From Krasilnikovozyma curviuscula (lineage: Eukaryota; Basidiomycota; Tremellomycetes; Cystofilobasidiales; Mrakiaceae), in the NCBI GenBank assembly GCA_014825775.1, contig MVAQ01000287.1, positions 1 to 23,827 on the forward strand: a stretch of DNA of 23,827 nucleotides, read 5' to 3'. How positions within the stretch are numbered: position 1 is the first letter of the stretch; every line of letters starts with the position of its first letter. The position numbers and the translations under genes were made by a program. Of this stretch, positions 8,985 to 19,600 are shown in pieces. The notes below the pieces were generated by a model. The model saw only the letters and a list, made by a program, of their open reading frames with translations, was not told the DNA's origin and ran no database searches.

Positions 8985-10517
8985 ATGGATTTTCTAACTT
9001 CTTTTTCGGCGTTGAAGACTGGATCTGGAAAATCTGTCTTTGTCACTGAAGCGATATTTCCAAGTGCTCCTGACGAGTCTTTTCAACTGGGACCGGACGA
9101 TGTACTGGTAAGAATGCTACTTCCCATTCACAGGCCCTTAAGTTACACGCTGATAACTAATTCTTGGTAACTTGCTTGATACCAAAACAGGTAAGAAATA
9201 TTGCCGTTGGTCTGAATCCAATTGACGCACATTTAGCGATTGGAGCATTTCGTTCTCCCACCGATTCATTTGTTGTGGGAAGTGACAGTGCTGGAGAAGT
9301 TGTTACCGTCGGATCATCTGTTCGGCATGTATCTAGAGGCGACCGTGTGTTCGGAATGTGTAGAGGAAACGCCGATGAAAACAACGGGGCATTCGCAATT
9401 TACACTATCTTCAAGAAGAGTGTGGTCTGCAAGATACCCGATGAGATGAGCTGGATACAAGCTGCTTCCTTCCCAGTGAGACAAATTCATTATTTCTCTC
9501 GTCCTGCTCTCACTGACGTCAGCAACGTGTTCAGATACCCCACTTCACTGCTGTCCAAATTTTATACCAAAGGTTGAAACTATCGTTACCAGAAAGCGCA
9601 GTGTCCAACAAGAACCAAAATGTGAGTGATATACTGTTCCGAAATGGTCCTCGGCTTATTGCTGTATGATAGCAGATTTTGATATGGGGTGGGTCTACTG
9701 CGACTGGCCATCACGCTATCCAGCTGCTTAGGCTCTCCGAATACACTATCATCACGACAGCCTCTCCAAGAAGCCACGAGTCACTTCTTGCTCTAGGAGC
9801 AGATCACGTGTTTGATTACAGAGATGTAAACGTATTAGAAAAGATCAGGTCGGTCGCGGGAGATACAGGAGTGTTCGCTGGTGTGGATACTATTGGCAGG
9901 GACGGGAGCATCACCACTATCATCGGTCAGTCATTTCACAAAACGATTCTTCTTTGCAGTTCTTTTCTTCAAACCATGCCTAACGTTATCGCTGGGCTAC
10001 TTGACAGACGCAATCGGCATCAATGGTGGGCAGGTTATCAGTTTGCTTCCTGTAGATATTGAGATCGCTACTCGTCGAGATAACGTTGAAGTCAAGTTTA
10101 CTCTGGTTTACACCCAACTTGGAGATCCAGTCAGTAGTTACACGAGCTCAGCCGCAACCGCAGACAAAGTCCTGCTAAAGTGGTTTTGCTTCTCAGTTCG
10201 TGTTTCTCGGTAATCTCGATTTCCCTACAAGTATAAGCGATAGAGAAGCCTCGTACGAGTGGGTATCTGTACATCTTCCTCGACTGCTTCTTGGATGGAG
10301 CACGGCTGCTGGCGGATCTGGTCTCATAAAGGCTCAGCACATCAGGCTGTTACCTGGTGGCCTGCCGAGTGAGTTTCCCCTCACTAAAACTAAACTTGAA
10401 TAGTATTGATGGTGTCAATTCGGCCCCTTTGAGCACCTTCTAGACATTGAGGAAGGACTTCGAATCCTAGAGTCTGGCCAATACGCCGCAGAGAAGCTTG
10501 TTTACAACTTGGTTTAA
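8985..10517 (+). CDS. Zinc-independent MDR oxidoreductase (quinone/enoyl reductase, ToxD-like)
   Basis: Seven exons, 8985-9107, 9191-9475, 9535-9621, 9676-9925, 10008-10129, 10197-10368 and 10444-10517, give 370 residues. The N-terminal GroES-like domain has DDVLVRNIAVGLNPIDAHLAIG, VVGSDSAGEVVTVGSSV and GDRVFG. AASFP then IPHFTAVQILYQ leads into the Rossmann domain with WGGSTATGHHAIQLL (nucleotide-binding Gly-rich turn) and ALGADHVFDY. The C-terminus EEGLRILESGQYAAEKLVYNLV is typical of fungal trans-acting enoyl reductase/ToxD-type proteins. The Cys/His ligands of catalytic zinc are absent. The acceptor at 10443 was chosen over one at ~10404 because it restores this conserved tail; the other gives a short nonsense end. 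It may work with the neighbouring SDR or methyltransferase, but this is inference. Confidence 0.85.
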
Positions 10518-10877
10518 AGTGTAATCTTGATAACCTCTTCTTGCGACTATGTTCCCTTTTAAAAACTCGATTTTCTCGACTTTACTTGAAAAATCTCGCA
10601 GATTTCAGGGAGCAATGACGGACATGTTTAAAAAGTATGTCGACTAATCCCCATTGATTCAGCTGGCTTCGATTGTCTTATGTACTGCAGAAATTCCGGG
10701 CAACCTGTAATGTAGTGATACAGACACAGCGCTTGTGATACAAATGTCAACAACAACTCGGTCAGCGAAAAAAAATCCAGCAATCTCACACATTACCTCA
10801 ACGCATGATATCAACGTCTTCTCAAGCCCCAGAACCACCTGATTCCCAAGCAATTGCTATCTCTTTGACATCTTCAT
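10518..10877. other. Intergenic region after the MDR gene
   Basis: AT-rich sequence with scattered stops in all frames. On the minus strand a fragment reading VKEIAIAWESGG (~10,825-10,875) may be the eroded 3' end of the unrecognised gene described next. Confidence 0.3.
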
Positions 10878-11700
10878 TCAACACATCCTCTTCAACTCCT
10901 TCTCCAAAAGTCGAACTACCTCACCCCCCAACGGCTGCCATTCTTCAACCAAAGCGTCCACATCGCTGGTGCAGATCTTTGAGACGTAATTGAAAGGATC
11001 CTTTATCATTTTAATCAGCGCTTCCAAAAAGTCTCTCTGAAAGTCTCCGGTTGCATTCAACAGGCTTCCGCGATTTCTGGTCCGGCCAGAGCTAGACCTA
11101 GTTCGACCAAGGAAGGGAAGCTCTGCCCTGCTCTGATGCTGGCAAATCTGGTTTTCTCGTTGTTTTGAAGTCCTGCGAGATTGTAGCCTGACCATCCGAA
11201 GAAGATACTTTTCTTATCAGAGAAAGCCATGTGCGATTTTCCTTCCCTCTGAAAACTACATCAAAGTAGAGAAAAGACTGTAAGCCAACAGGCCAGAGTG
11301 GGTGTTGTGATAGGAAACCCCCCTCCGATATGACATCGCCTGGATTGAGCACAACATATTCCATGATTCGGCCATTTGGTGACTTAACCATAATTTTGAG
11401 CCAGCGCACTGTGCGAAAGAAAGTTGTCGTTGGTGTGGTGTGTTCGTGCAATCACCCGGTCCAGTGATACACACTCACCTCTGAGGCAAGACACCGGCAT
11501 CTTCCGTCTTGAAATCTGGTGCCTGTCCTAGTGCGGCGGCTGTTTTGGTTCGCGCGTCATAGATGTGCTGAGGGAGCAGTCGCCCACAGTGCACCAACGG
11601 GATCTTCGACAGCCCCATACCAGTACCCAGTTCAAGTCATGGATAATAGCCACACGCAGTGTTGCGCCTTTTTCGACGAAGATCTGTTGAGCATAGCGGA
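10878..11700 (-). pseudogene. Unrecognised, apparently frame-broken coding region
   Basis: Several stretches read like real protein but lie in different frames. About 11,610-11,690: EKGATLRVAIIHDLNW. 11,479-11,565: YDARTKTAAALGQAPDF, ending at a good GTGAGT donor (11,478), whose matching acceptor leads within eight codons to a TAA. 11,066-11,230: FFGWSGYNLAGLQNNEK...SFPSLVELGLALAGPEIAEA. 10,878-11,066: DFQRDFLEALIKMIKDPFNYVSKIC...VDALVEEWQPLGG. The step between the last two blocks, near 11,066, is exactly one base, as a single-base deletion would cause. I do not recognise the family. Either a decaying gene or an unusually spliced one would explain this; chance is less likely given the amino-acid composition of the blocks. 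Confidence 0.4.
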
Positions 11701-11815
11701 ATCAAAGTGCAACGCAACTGAGCAGCGAGCGTTAAAACAAATAGTCAACTCATAGAACCATAAAGTCCATCTCTGCCTTGGCCTGCCACTGTAGTTCGTG
11801 CTTTACAGATCACAG

Positions 11816-14055
11816 ATGTATCTGAATTCCAAAGTGAGTCCATCAAGCGACTGTGGCTTTGCTTGTGGCTGAACCGCTTCCTCATACCCTACTACTTGTT
11901 TCTGAAGCATGGTCATCCGGCGGACCTATCTCTTCCAACATTACACTCTATTCATTATAGACCGCCAAGTCGCCTGGTACCGCACAAAAGTCAAGGTCGA
12001 AGATTCTTATTGCTTCTTTTGGGCATCTTCTCTCTGTACTTGGTCCGTGCACCAGCATTTCCCCCTTATTTAGAGCTGAGAGAGGTTCAAGATTCCACTC
12101 ACCTCTACAAGTAGGTACAGAAATTTGTAATTCGTTTTGCTCTGAATTGCGCTCAAATTCGCTCTCATATCCTCATGTTCTGGCGGAAACGAAGAAATCT
12201 GGCCCCGTTTCATGCGGAGCTAGCACTGCCGAAACGTTGGTGTACACTAGAAGAACTGGATACAGGTACTTGGTTACCAAAGGATAGGAAAAACAACAAT
12301 ATTGAAGATGTACTTCTGTCCACGTATGGACCTAGGAATCATAGGCAGCTGGCCTATCCAGACAGCGGGTAGGTGGTGCTAACTTTCCTCTCCTCATTGT
12401 CAACCGGCAACATCATTTTGATCATGTTCTCAGATTCCAGCACTATTCAGGCCTCTACGCTCTTGGTCCATCTCCTGAAGAGTACTCTTCCCTCGTCTCC
12501 CCTCGAACAACACTACTGGGAGGGTTGCCTGTATCTGAGGATGGAATTCACGAGGAGCGCTTAGCCAATGTCTCGAACTGGATCTGGACGCCGGAAAGCT
12601 GCGTTGTAAGGCCTTTTGACTGGTGGTTCACAGTTAGGCGGCTGTTGCAGAGCAAAGGTGGACTTATCGTTTTCGGCGGTTCGTGCATTTTCGACCTGTA
12701 AATGGCCCTTTTTACTCGTTGACTTATTTTTTTCTTGGACAGACTCCATATCGGGACAGCACTTTGATTCGATCGCTTTTTTCTTGGGAAATGATGGGCC
12801 AGTGTATGAAGAGTTCATCGGAACTGCGCCCTCAGCCGAGACACCAAGACGACTGTAAGTTGACCCCTAATTCTTCGACGTTCGGCACCCAAACGCACTC
12901 GACACCAAAACTAAACACAACATTCACGTCTTACTTCAATTCTCAGAGTTTTTGATCCAAATCATCCGCAAGCGATCTCGGTTCTTAAAGATCTCCCTCT
13001 TCATCCTAACAGAGCAGCGCAAATAGCGCTTGGTCAAAACATCACCATCGCCTTTTTTCACCGAGACGATCTTTCTTGCTCCAATGAAGACTTCATTGAA
13101 AATCAACACACTCTAGGCTTTCCATCTGGGTCTTTCTTAGCTGGCGGTGGAGACGAAATCCACTCATCCTACGAGATCATGTTGAATGTTCTTGAGCTTG
13201 GAGCTTTAGAGGGTGGGAAAAGTTGGCCATCTCCGACTCGAGAGGGAGATTCTACGGTTGGTCTTGAGGCTGAGGGATGGAAACCAACGTTTGTCGTCAA
13301 GAAGTAAGGACAATGTCGCCCTTCGCAGTCCTTGAACACATCCATCCGACATTTCACTTGTCTTCTTAGTACTGCTGCTCATTGGACTCTCTCCAGACTC
13401 CAAGGAGGCACTTTGGGTCAGAATGAACTGAACCAACTTTACGCATACACTGTGAGTTTCTAAACATACCTCCGTTGGTGTACAGCGCTCTTGACGTTTA
13501 TTCTCATCTCACAGGCTAATCAAACGCTAAAAAAACTTTCTAAACATTCTGAAAATATCATCATGCTGTATCGAGGGACAAATGTTGCACATAAAGTTCG
13601 TATGTTCATTCTTATGGCATAGCGATCACTTAACATCTCATCGCCTTCCTTCAGGACTGCTGGATCTACACTGAACCTGCAGAGACACCTCCTCTGAACT
13701 CAGAAGAGAATCCGTTTGGCTGGGAGACATTTTCAGATCTCAATCAAATCTGGAAGAGATCTATTAGCACTCTCCCGCTATCAAACCTCAAGCAGCCACT
13801 AGCGCTGTACTTCGACTTTGAAAACATGATGAGTCGTAGACCCGATGCTCATCGGTATGCACAGTTTCCTTTTCTATGTTGTTTGGGGCAGCTCTAGAGC
13901 ATAACTTCATCCTTGATTTATACATTCCCAGGTGGCCATGGAACTCTGGCCCAACCCTAGATATTCCTAGAGACTGTTTACACCTTACACTTCCAGGTCC
14001 CATAGACGAGTGGACGCGATGGATGGCCCACGTTATTCAACAAGAAGAACTTTAG
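11816..14055 (+). CDS. PC-esterase/TBL-like type II membrane protein (putative polysaccharide O-acetyltransferase)
   Basis: Ten exons, 11816-11833, 11908-12110, 12195-12368, 12434-12678, 12743-12854, 12947-13303, 13370-13451, 13515-13595, 13655-13854 and 13932-14055, give 531 residues. A basic cytosolic head (~38 residues, ending GRR) is followed by one hydrophobic anchor, FLLLLLGIFSLYLV (39-52), a Golgi type II layout. Then WCTLEELDTGTWLPKD resembles the start of the TBL domain (C...G.W). The nucleophile motif GDSISGQHF is at 213-221 and DCLHLTLPGPIDEW at 505-518, matching the Asp-x-x-His and LPGxxDxW of plant TBL/PC-esterase acetyltransferases. The lumenal domain is long for the family. Likely role: acetylation or deacetylation of a wall or capsule glycan; substrate not shown. 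The 18-nt first exon is a hand prediction, and the donors after exons 4 and 8 are GTTCGT. Confidence 0.78.
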
Positions 14056-14242
14056 ACGATGGTTAGATATATTAGACATCTTTTTGGTTCTCTCCTTTTG
14101 TATTGGCTAACTCTCAACATCTTGAGTAGACTTGAGTAGACAGAAGTCAAACGAATGCATGAAAGAGTTCAAAGTCACAAAGCTCCTTCAAACTTCGGTA
14201 AATTTCTTCCAGCGAACAAATTGATTCTATCTCTTATCCGTC
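14056..14242. other. Convergent 3' intergenic region
   Basis: Short gap between the 3' ends of the PC-esterase-like gene and the Pdx1-family gene. It contains a small direct duplication, CTTGAGTAGA twice, near 14,122-14,142. No gene. Confidence 0.5.
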
Positions 14243-15895
14243 TCATAACTGCAACCCACCGAGACCTTCACTGACCTGCGCCAGCACGATTGGATTCTGG
14301 AAGTGTGTGACGGCCTGGACGATAGCTTTCGCAGTCTTAAGAGGCTCAGGAGAGCTGAAGATTCCAGAACCAACAAATACTACATAAGGGAAGATGGATG
14401 ATAAGTGAGATGAGAGGTCAGTTTAGTGGACGAAACGTGGGAGAAGAGCCAAGTGAGAAATGGACTGACCTCCATCACAGCCAAGAGACATCATCAAGGC
14501 GGCATCAGCTGGAGTAGAAACTGCGTGAATTAAAACAAAAATGAGCGTGTAACATCTTCAAGAAGACAAAAAGTGAAGAGATGACGCATGACTTACTTCC
14601 TCCAGCACCGAAGTTGACAACTACGAAGAGGATCACATGTTAGCACTGAAAATGGTAGAGGACTGTTGCAGAAGAAGAGCCAAAACTCACCTGGTAATCT
14701 CTTCAGTCTAGCCGTCTCCTTTAATAGATGGAAAGGAGCCTGAATATCACGAGCGAAAGCGTAGAGTTCCTCGTCGCCCATACTTCCCGCCCTCCTGACC
14801 TCGCCAATCAGCTTCCTCGCCTCCTCGACAGCAACACGGATGTCTCCACTGCCAGCTGATCCCTTTGTGCGAACAAGCGTCGCTCCTTCGGAGATCCTGC
14901 GAAGGGCTTCACCGAGGGACGATGCGCCGGAGATGAAGGGTACACGGAAGGGGTGCTTGGTGATGTGGTGCAAGCCGTCAGCGGGGGATAGGACCTCAGA
15001 TTCATCAATGAAGTCGACACCGATTTGCTGCAAGATCTGAGCTTCGATGAAGTGGCCGATTCGGCACTGTTGGGCGAAGAGCAAACCGATCAGTGACTAA
15101 AAGAAGAGTATCGACACCTCGAGCCCCACTAACCTGAGCAACGACAGGAATGGTAACAGCAGCAATAATCTCTTTGATTTTTCCAACATCACACATCCTG
15201 GCGACGTTTCCCTGAGCCTTCGACGCAACGATATCGCTCGGCAGCTTCTCGAGGACGAGGATGGCACATGCTCCTGCTTCTTCAGCAATTTTCGCTTCTT
15301 CTGGCGTACGAACATCCATAATGACACCCCCTTTCAGCTATACAAACGAGAAGGGTGGGCTTGATTGGATGCTGTTGGTGAAATAGAGATACGTTGAAAT
15401 AATGCTCACCATCTAGAGGTATGAATGGTAAAAAGGAGTGGTAATTTGTTAGCTTCACATAGAGATTAAAAGAGTATACAGGTATACTGACTTGACTCAG
15501 ACCGCTCTGAAAAGTTGAAGAACAAGAAGTGGCCCAGTCAGCCAGGGGGGCAGGCAAGACGAAATGAAGCTTCCTCTAAAATGAATCACCTTTTGACCAA
15601 AAGTACCACCTTATTATCAGAAGCGACGCAACAGATCAGTCTTCCATTTTGTGTATAGTGGAGGACAGACGAACAGCTGTAGCAGGTTGAAAAACTCACC
15701 GATTGCATTACTGACTGGCGCCGCACCTGAATTTGGACCAGCGAGGCCTTTTCCCACAAGGTTCGGTGTGCTGGTACCCCCATTACCCCCATCCTTGATG
15801 ATAGTGGGTCCTGTTGCTATTGATGATGAGCCGACAATCAAGGGATATTCAGACGAGTGGACTGTGCTGGGCAACGGGGACGAAGGGGCAGTCAT
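14243..15895 (-). CDS. SNZ1: Pdx1/Snz1-family pyridoxal 5'-phosphate synthase subunit, catalytic Lys replaced
   Basis: Nine exons (15700-15895, 15591-15610, 15492-15506, 15410-15412, 15134-15337, 14691-15066, 14597-14620, 14470-14520, 14243-14379) give 341 residues. Family landmarks in order: [38 protein letters not shown] (Lys214), [24 protein letters not shown]. Active Pdx1 makes PLP from ribose 5-phosphate, glyceraldehyde 3-phosphate and ammonia from Pdx2/Sno. Compared with B. subtilis PdxS, Lys149 is kept (Lys214) and so is the Asp of IMDV. The residue matching Lys81, the lysine that binds ribose 5-phosphate, is Gln146 (VVAQCRIGH instead of xMAKxRIGH). The spacing between the two sites is exactly conserved. 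The N-terminus has ~50 extra Ser/Gly/Pro-rich residues, and the protein stops at SEGLGGLQL, about 20 residues before the usual tail. It may therefore be a regulatory pseudoenzyme. It carries a 3-nt exon. Confidence 0.88.
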
Positions 15896-16620
15896 CTTCT
15901 ATGAGGTCTATGGGGTAGCAGGATGTCAGCAAGTGAGCAAGAGGGGCTGTAGTATAGAAGATTATTTTTTCTGACTGGGATGAGGAGATAAGAGGAGGGC
16001 TGATGTTCGTCTGATGTCTGATGTGGACGGAGGGGACGAGCGGGGCGACTGGCCCAGCTGAATGATGACGAGGGCAAGGGGCGACGAAGAGATTAGATTG
16101 TCAGCAGCTTCGCTCCGTCGCTTTCTTCCCCTAGAGAGAAAGATTTCCAGTCCACAATGGCATGGAATCGTCGTCTGGCCGATGAAGAACCGATCTAATG
16201 TGACGCTTGTTCTCTCATATCAAGGTCTTTACCCAACCCAGCATGTTGACCGCGATGCCGCAGAAATCGTTTGCTCTAAGGAAGTTTGATTGAGAAGGTC
16301 GCCGGATCCACCTTTTCAACTCTTCTCAAGGGAGTATCTGCCCTAAGTGGTATATAGTAGAGCGTATGCCAGGCCTTGGGGGCGGATGGCCCTGGTGACT
16401 TTGTTGATTTTTTATTTTTTATTTTCTTTCAAGCAGTTGAATGACAGCTATGCTGCAAAACGTATAGCAGCCGATAGACAAACCACAAAAGTTGTGTAAG
16501 TTCGCCGCCAGACAAAGTTCGCGAGGTAGCGCATGACAAGGTAGCGAACGATATGATAGAGATCAGCTTTCGAGTTATCGAGCAGAGTGGGATATGTTAT
16601 ACAGGAGCTATCGTTACTTT
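15896..16620. other. Long intergenic region upstream of the Pdx1-family gene
   Basis: About 725 bp between the Ste23 stop and the Pdx1 start, both on the minus strand. It is the longest gene-free stretch in the right half. It should hold the Pdx1-family promoter and 5' leader and the Ste23 3' UTR. A 75-codon plus-strand ORF at 16062-16289 has no recognisable motif. A TTTTTTATTTTTTATTTTC run lies near 16,406-16,428. Confidence 0.4.
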
Positions 16621-19600
16621 CTATGCTTTAAATTGATCTAAAGGGACGACAGGAACCGGCATTGGAGTCGTCTTAAGACTCTTCTTGAATGCTCTAATAT
16701 CCTTTATCGAGATGTTACCCTCTCTCACCTTTGCATTCTTCTTCCTCTCAAGGACCTCTTCGCTGACAGCATCTCCGTTGGATGTAGCAGTAGCAAGTCC
16801 ATCGATCTGCTGCAGAAGCTCATTCTTGACAACCTCAGTGACTGAAGCCGGAGCTGCGGCGACACAGTCTCGAGCGAACGCTTGGACATCGGCTATAGTT
16901 GGGCTTTGCGTGAGGAGTTGGTCGAAAGCAGCTTGACGGAGATCAATCTGGTTTTGCATCATGAGGCCGAGAATTGGTTGGACAGCCATTGGGTCGAACT
17001 GAGCCAACACCATATGTGAGTCAGATGTAAAGAACAGCGGTAAAATAAAGATGGATTGTGACTTACTTCAGGGGCAGTGTACTGTGTCCTGAGGTGGACG
17101 GACAGTTTACGTCGCGTTGGTGACGACTGGTGAACAAAAGTCATGAAGAACTCCAATAACTCCTCCTTCGTAAACTTTTCTATGGTTTCACAGTCCTTGA
17201 TACCTATATGGGTTCAATGATAAGTGAATCCGTGGTAAAACAAAAAAAAAGCCCCCCACTCACGTCTGGCGAAGTCATAGTAACCACTGGAGATGTGGTT
17301 CCACATCCTTGAACTCTCCTGATAGAGATTCTTGACTTTCTGCTTGTATTCGTCAATCAAGCTCGCCTTTTGCCTGTCAAAATCGTCCTGGGCCATCGTC
17401 TCAATGAAAACTTTCAACGAATCCAAAAAAGCCTCGATCCTAGATTCCAAATAGATGGTGTCGTTTTGAGACTGGACCATAACGTGGAATCCAACAATGT
17501 CGGTATGGCTTCTACCACCGCAGTTGACCAAGTAGCCAAGCTGTTCTTTGGTACGGAGGACATCAAAGCAGGGTTCGCTGGCAATCTGGGCAAGGAACGA
17601 TGTCATGGGTCGGATGTAATCATCGGAGAGAAGACCGGTCTGGCAGTAGTAATCTACACCAGAGTTGGGATTGACAGTATTGGGAACAGGGAGAGTCCAG
17701 ATGTGTTCTGATGATGGTGGAAGGAAGAGGCCATGCTCTGAATTGGCTTCTTCGACCGTGAGTGTCGCGGGTGAGAAGGTTGCTGCGATGAATGAGTGGA
17801 GTTCTTTTGAAGTCTATAAATCAATTGGTGGCCATTAGAGATGTTGCATGCGATCAATTAAAGGTGCAACTCACCTCTGAAGAGAGATTACCATGCGCAA
17901 GTGTCTTGAAAAACATTTTTCCGAGGGCTTCCTTCATCAGCGCTTCAGTCGATTCAATCGAGACAGAATCCAAGACAGCCAATCGCTCATTTGGAGTCCA
18001 CATGGATTCTTCAATGACATAAGCGCCGTAGTAATTGCAGAGGTTCCAAGGCTCGCCAAGCGAGTGATTTTCGAGATTCCGTCGGAGCTGGAGATCTCCA
18101 TTAGCGACCAAACTTTGCAAAAATGAAAGAACTATACTCTACTCACATCATCCTTCAGAATTTCGAACCTGTCCTTCGCAATCTTATATTGCTTCAGCTC
18201 CAACAAAGTTTCCTTCATGAGCTCAGCAAGCTTATCGTGGTAGCCCATGGTACTGAAGATGAATCCGCTACCTGAATACTGAATTTGACATTTCAGACCC
18301 GCAAGTTCGGCAGGGTAAAGCTTCTCTGTCATGTGGTCTGTGAACAGGTCGATAAAAAGCCGCGCAGTCACGGCGTTCAGAGGGGTCGATTCGAGGATGG
18401 GACTGACGAAGACCGATCCGTCAATACTCCACTTCAACAACAGACGAGAAAGTTATGATACTCACTTTCGAATGCCGACCCACAAGTTTGCTCTTGGCAC
18501 CCAGAATCTATCGTCTTTCTTGTACCACAGTTCACTAAGTGCGTCTTGTTTAATGAGGGCCGGCTTCTCCTTAGGCACAATGTCGGTTGTCGATTCAGGC
18601 TTGAAGACGGACACGTCAGAGGGTATGAACTGGTTCGGCGTCGGCAGCTTGAGGTCTGTGACAATTTCACTTGAGTTTGCCTGAGAGGACATGCTGGTGT
18701 CAGAGAAAACAAAGACCCAACAAAACCAAATAAAAGACGCACAATGTCAATAAACCTCTCGCTAAACTTTTCCACCCGATATTCGGTGCCATATACCGGC
18801 TCTTTGCCATCCCAGCCCTTTGGGTGGTCCTTGTTCTCCAACACATTAATCAAACACCTTCTGATGTCTAAAGCTTCGAGTGTGTCCTTGAACTCGGCCC
18901 AGTTCCACTCTCGAAGCAGCCATGGCTGGCTAACAACCCACTCCTTTGGGTAACCGTATACGCCGGCTCCCGTTAGCTGTGCAGAGAGGTTCGACACGTA
19001 GTCCGCGGGCTGGGACGACTTCTCTGCGAACCTAAAGCTGAGTTCGGCTAACTTCTGACACTCAATCCACGTCTCCTCAAAGTGTTCTCTCGGTGCCGAC
19101 TTGAGTAGCTGGAGATACTTGAATACGGTGAGGGCGACTTCCTCATGAAGTTTAATGCCCTGGGGTGTAAGCTCGAGCATAATGCGGAAGAAGGTGAAGC
19201 CTTGCGCGCCCTCAGATTGACCAGCTGAGATACCATTCACGAGGCCTTTACCCTTGAGCAAGCTGAGAAGGGAACCTTCACCTTCGTGCCCGATGTAATG
19301 CGCGAGAAGGTTGCACGGCTTCGAGAGATACAGCCGCTCCTGGTCGGGAACGACAAAGCTGAGGTTCATCGAGTGGATGTCTTTTATTGTTTTGGAGTAG
19401 GTGAATGTGCCCAACACGTCATCGGCGAATGGCTCAGATGGGAAGCCAGGGTGAGGAAGGATGTTGTTGTTCGGTATAGGCGAGAATAGGTCCGTCACCC
19501 AGGACTGGAGGGTGTCAATGTCGTCTATGGAGGCGAGCAGTACAGAATGATTAAATAGAGAAAGGGGCACAAAGATGTTAAGCGACAGCTTGACAATTGC

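Noticed and set aside
10404..10443. Earlier acceptor giving the MDR C-terminus SIDGVNSAPLSTF
   Set aside because: The later acceptor at 10443 restores the family's conserved tail ending in KLVYNLV.
12175..12368. ATG at 12175-ish (MFWRKRRN) as the start of the PC-esterase-like protein
   Set aside because: It would discard the upstream in-frame signal anchor, which joins through good splice sites and gives the expected type II membrane layout.
16062..16289. 75-codon plus-strand ORF upstream of the Pdx1-family gene
   Set aside because: No motif, no splice partners, and it sits in the probable promoter region of the opposite strand.
18427..18465. 39-nt intron acceptor in Ste23 giving NIDGSVFVSPILE
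   Set aside because: The acceptor at 18403 gives a normal 63-nt intron with a branch site and the better conserved VGIRNPILESTP.
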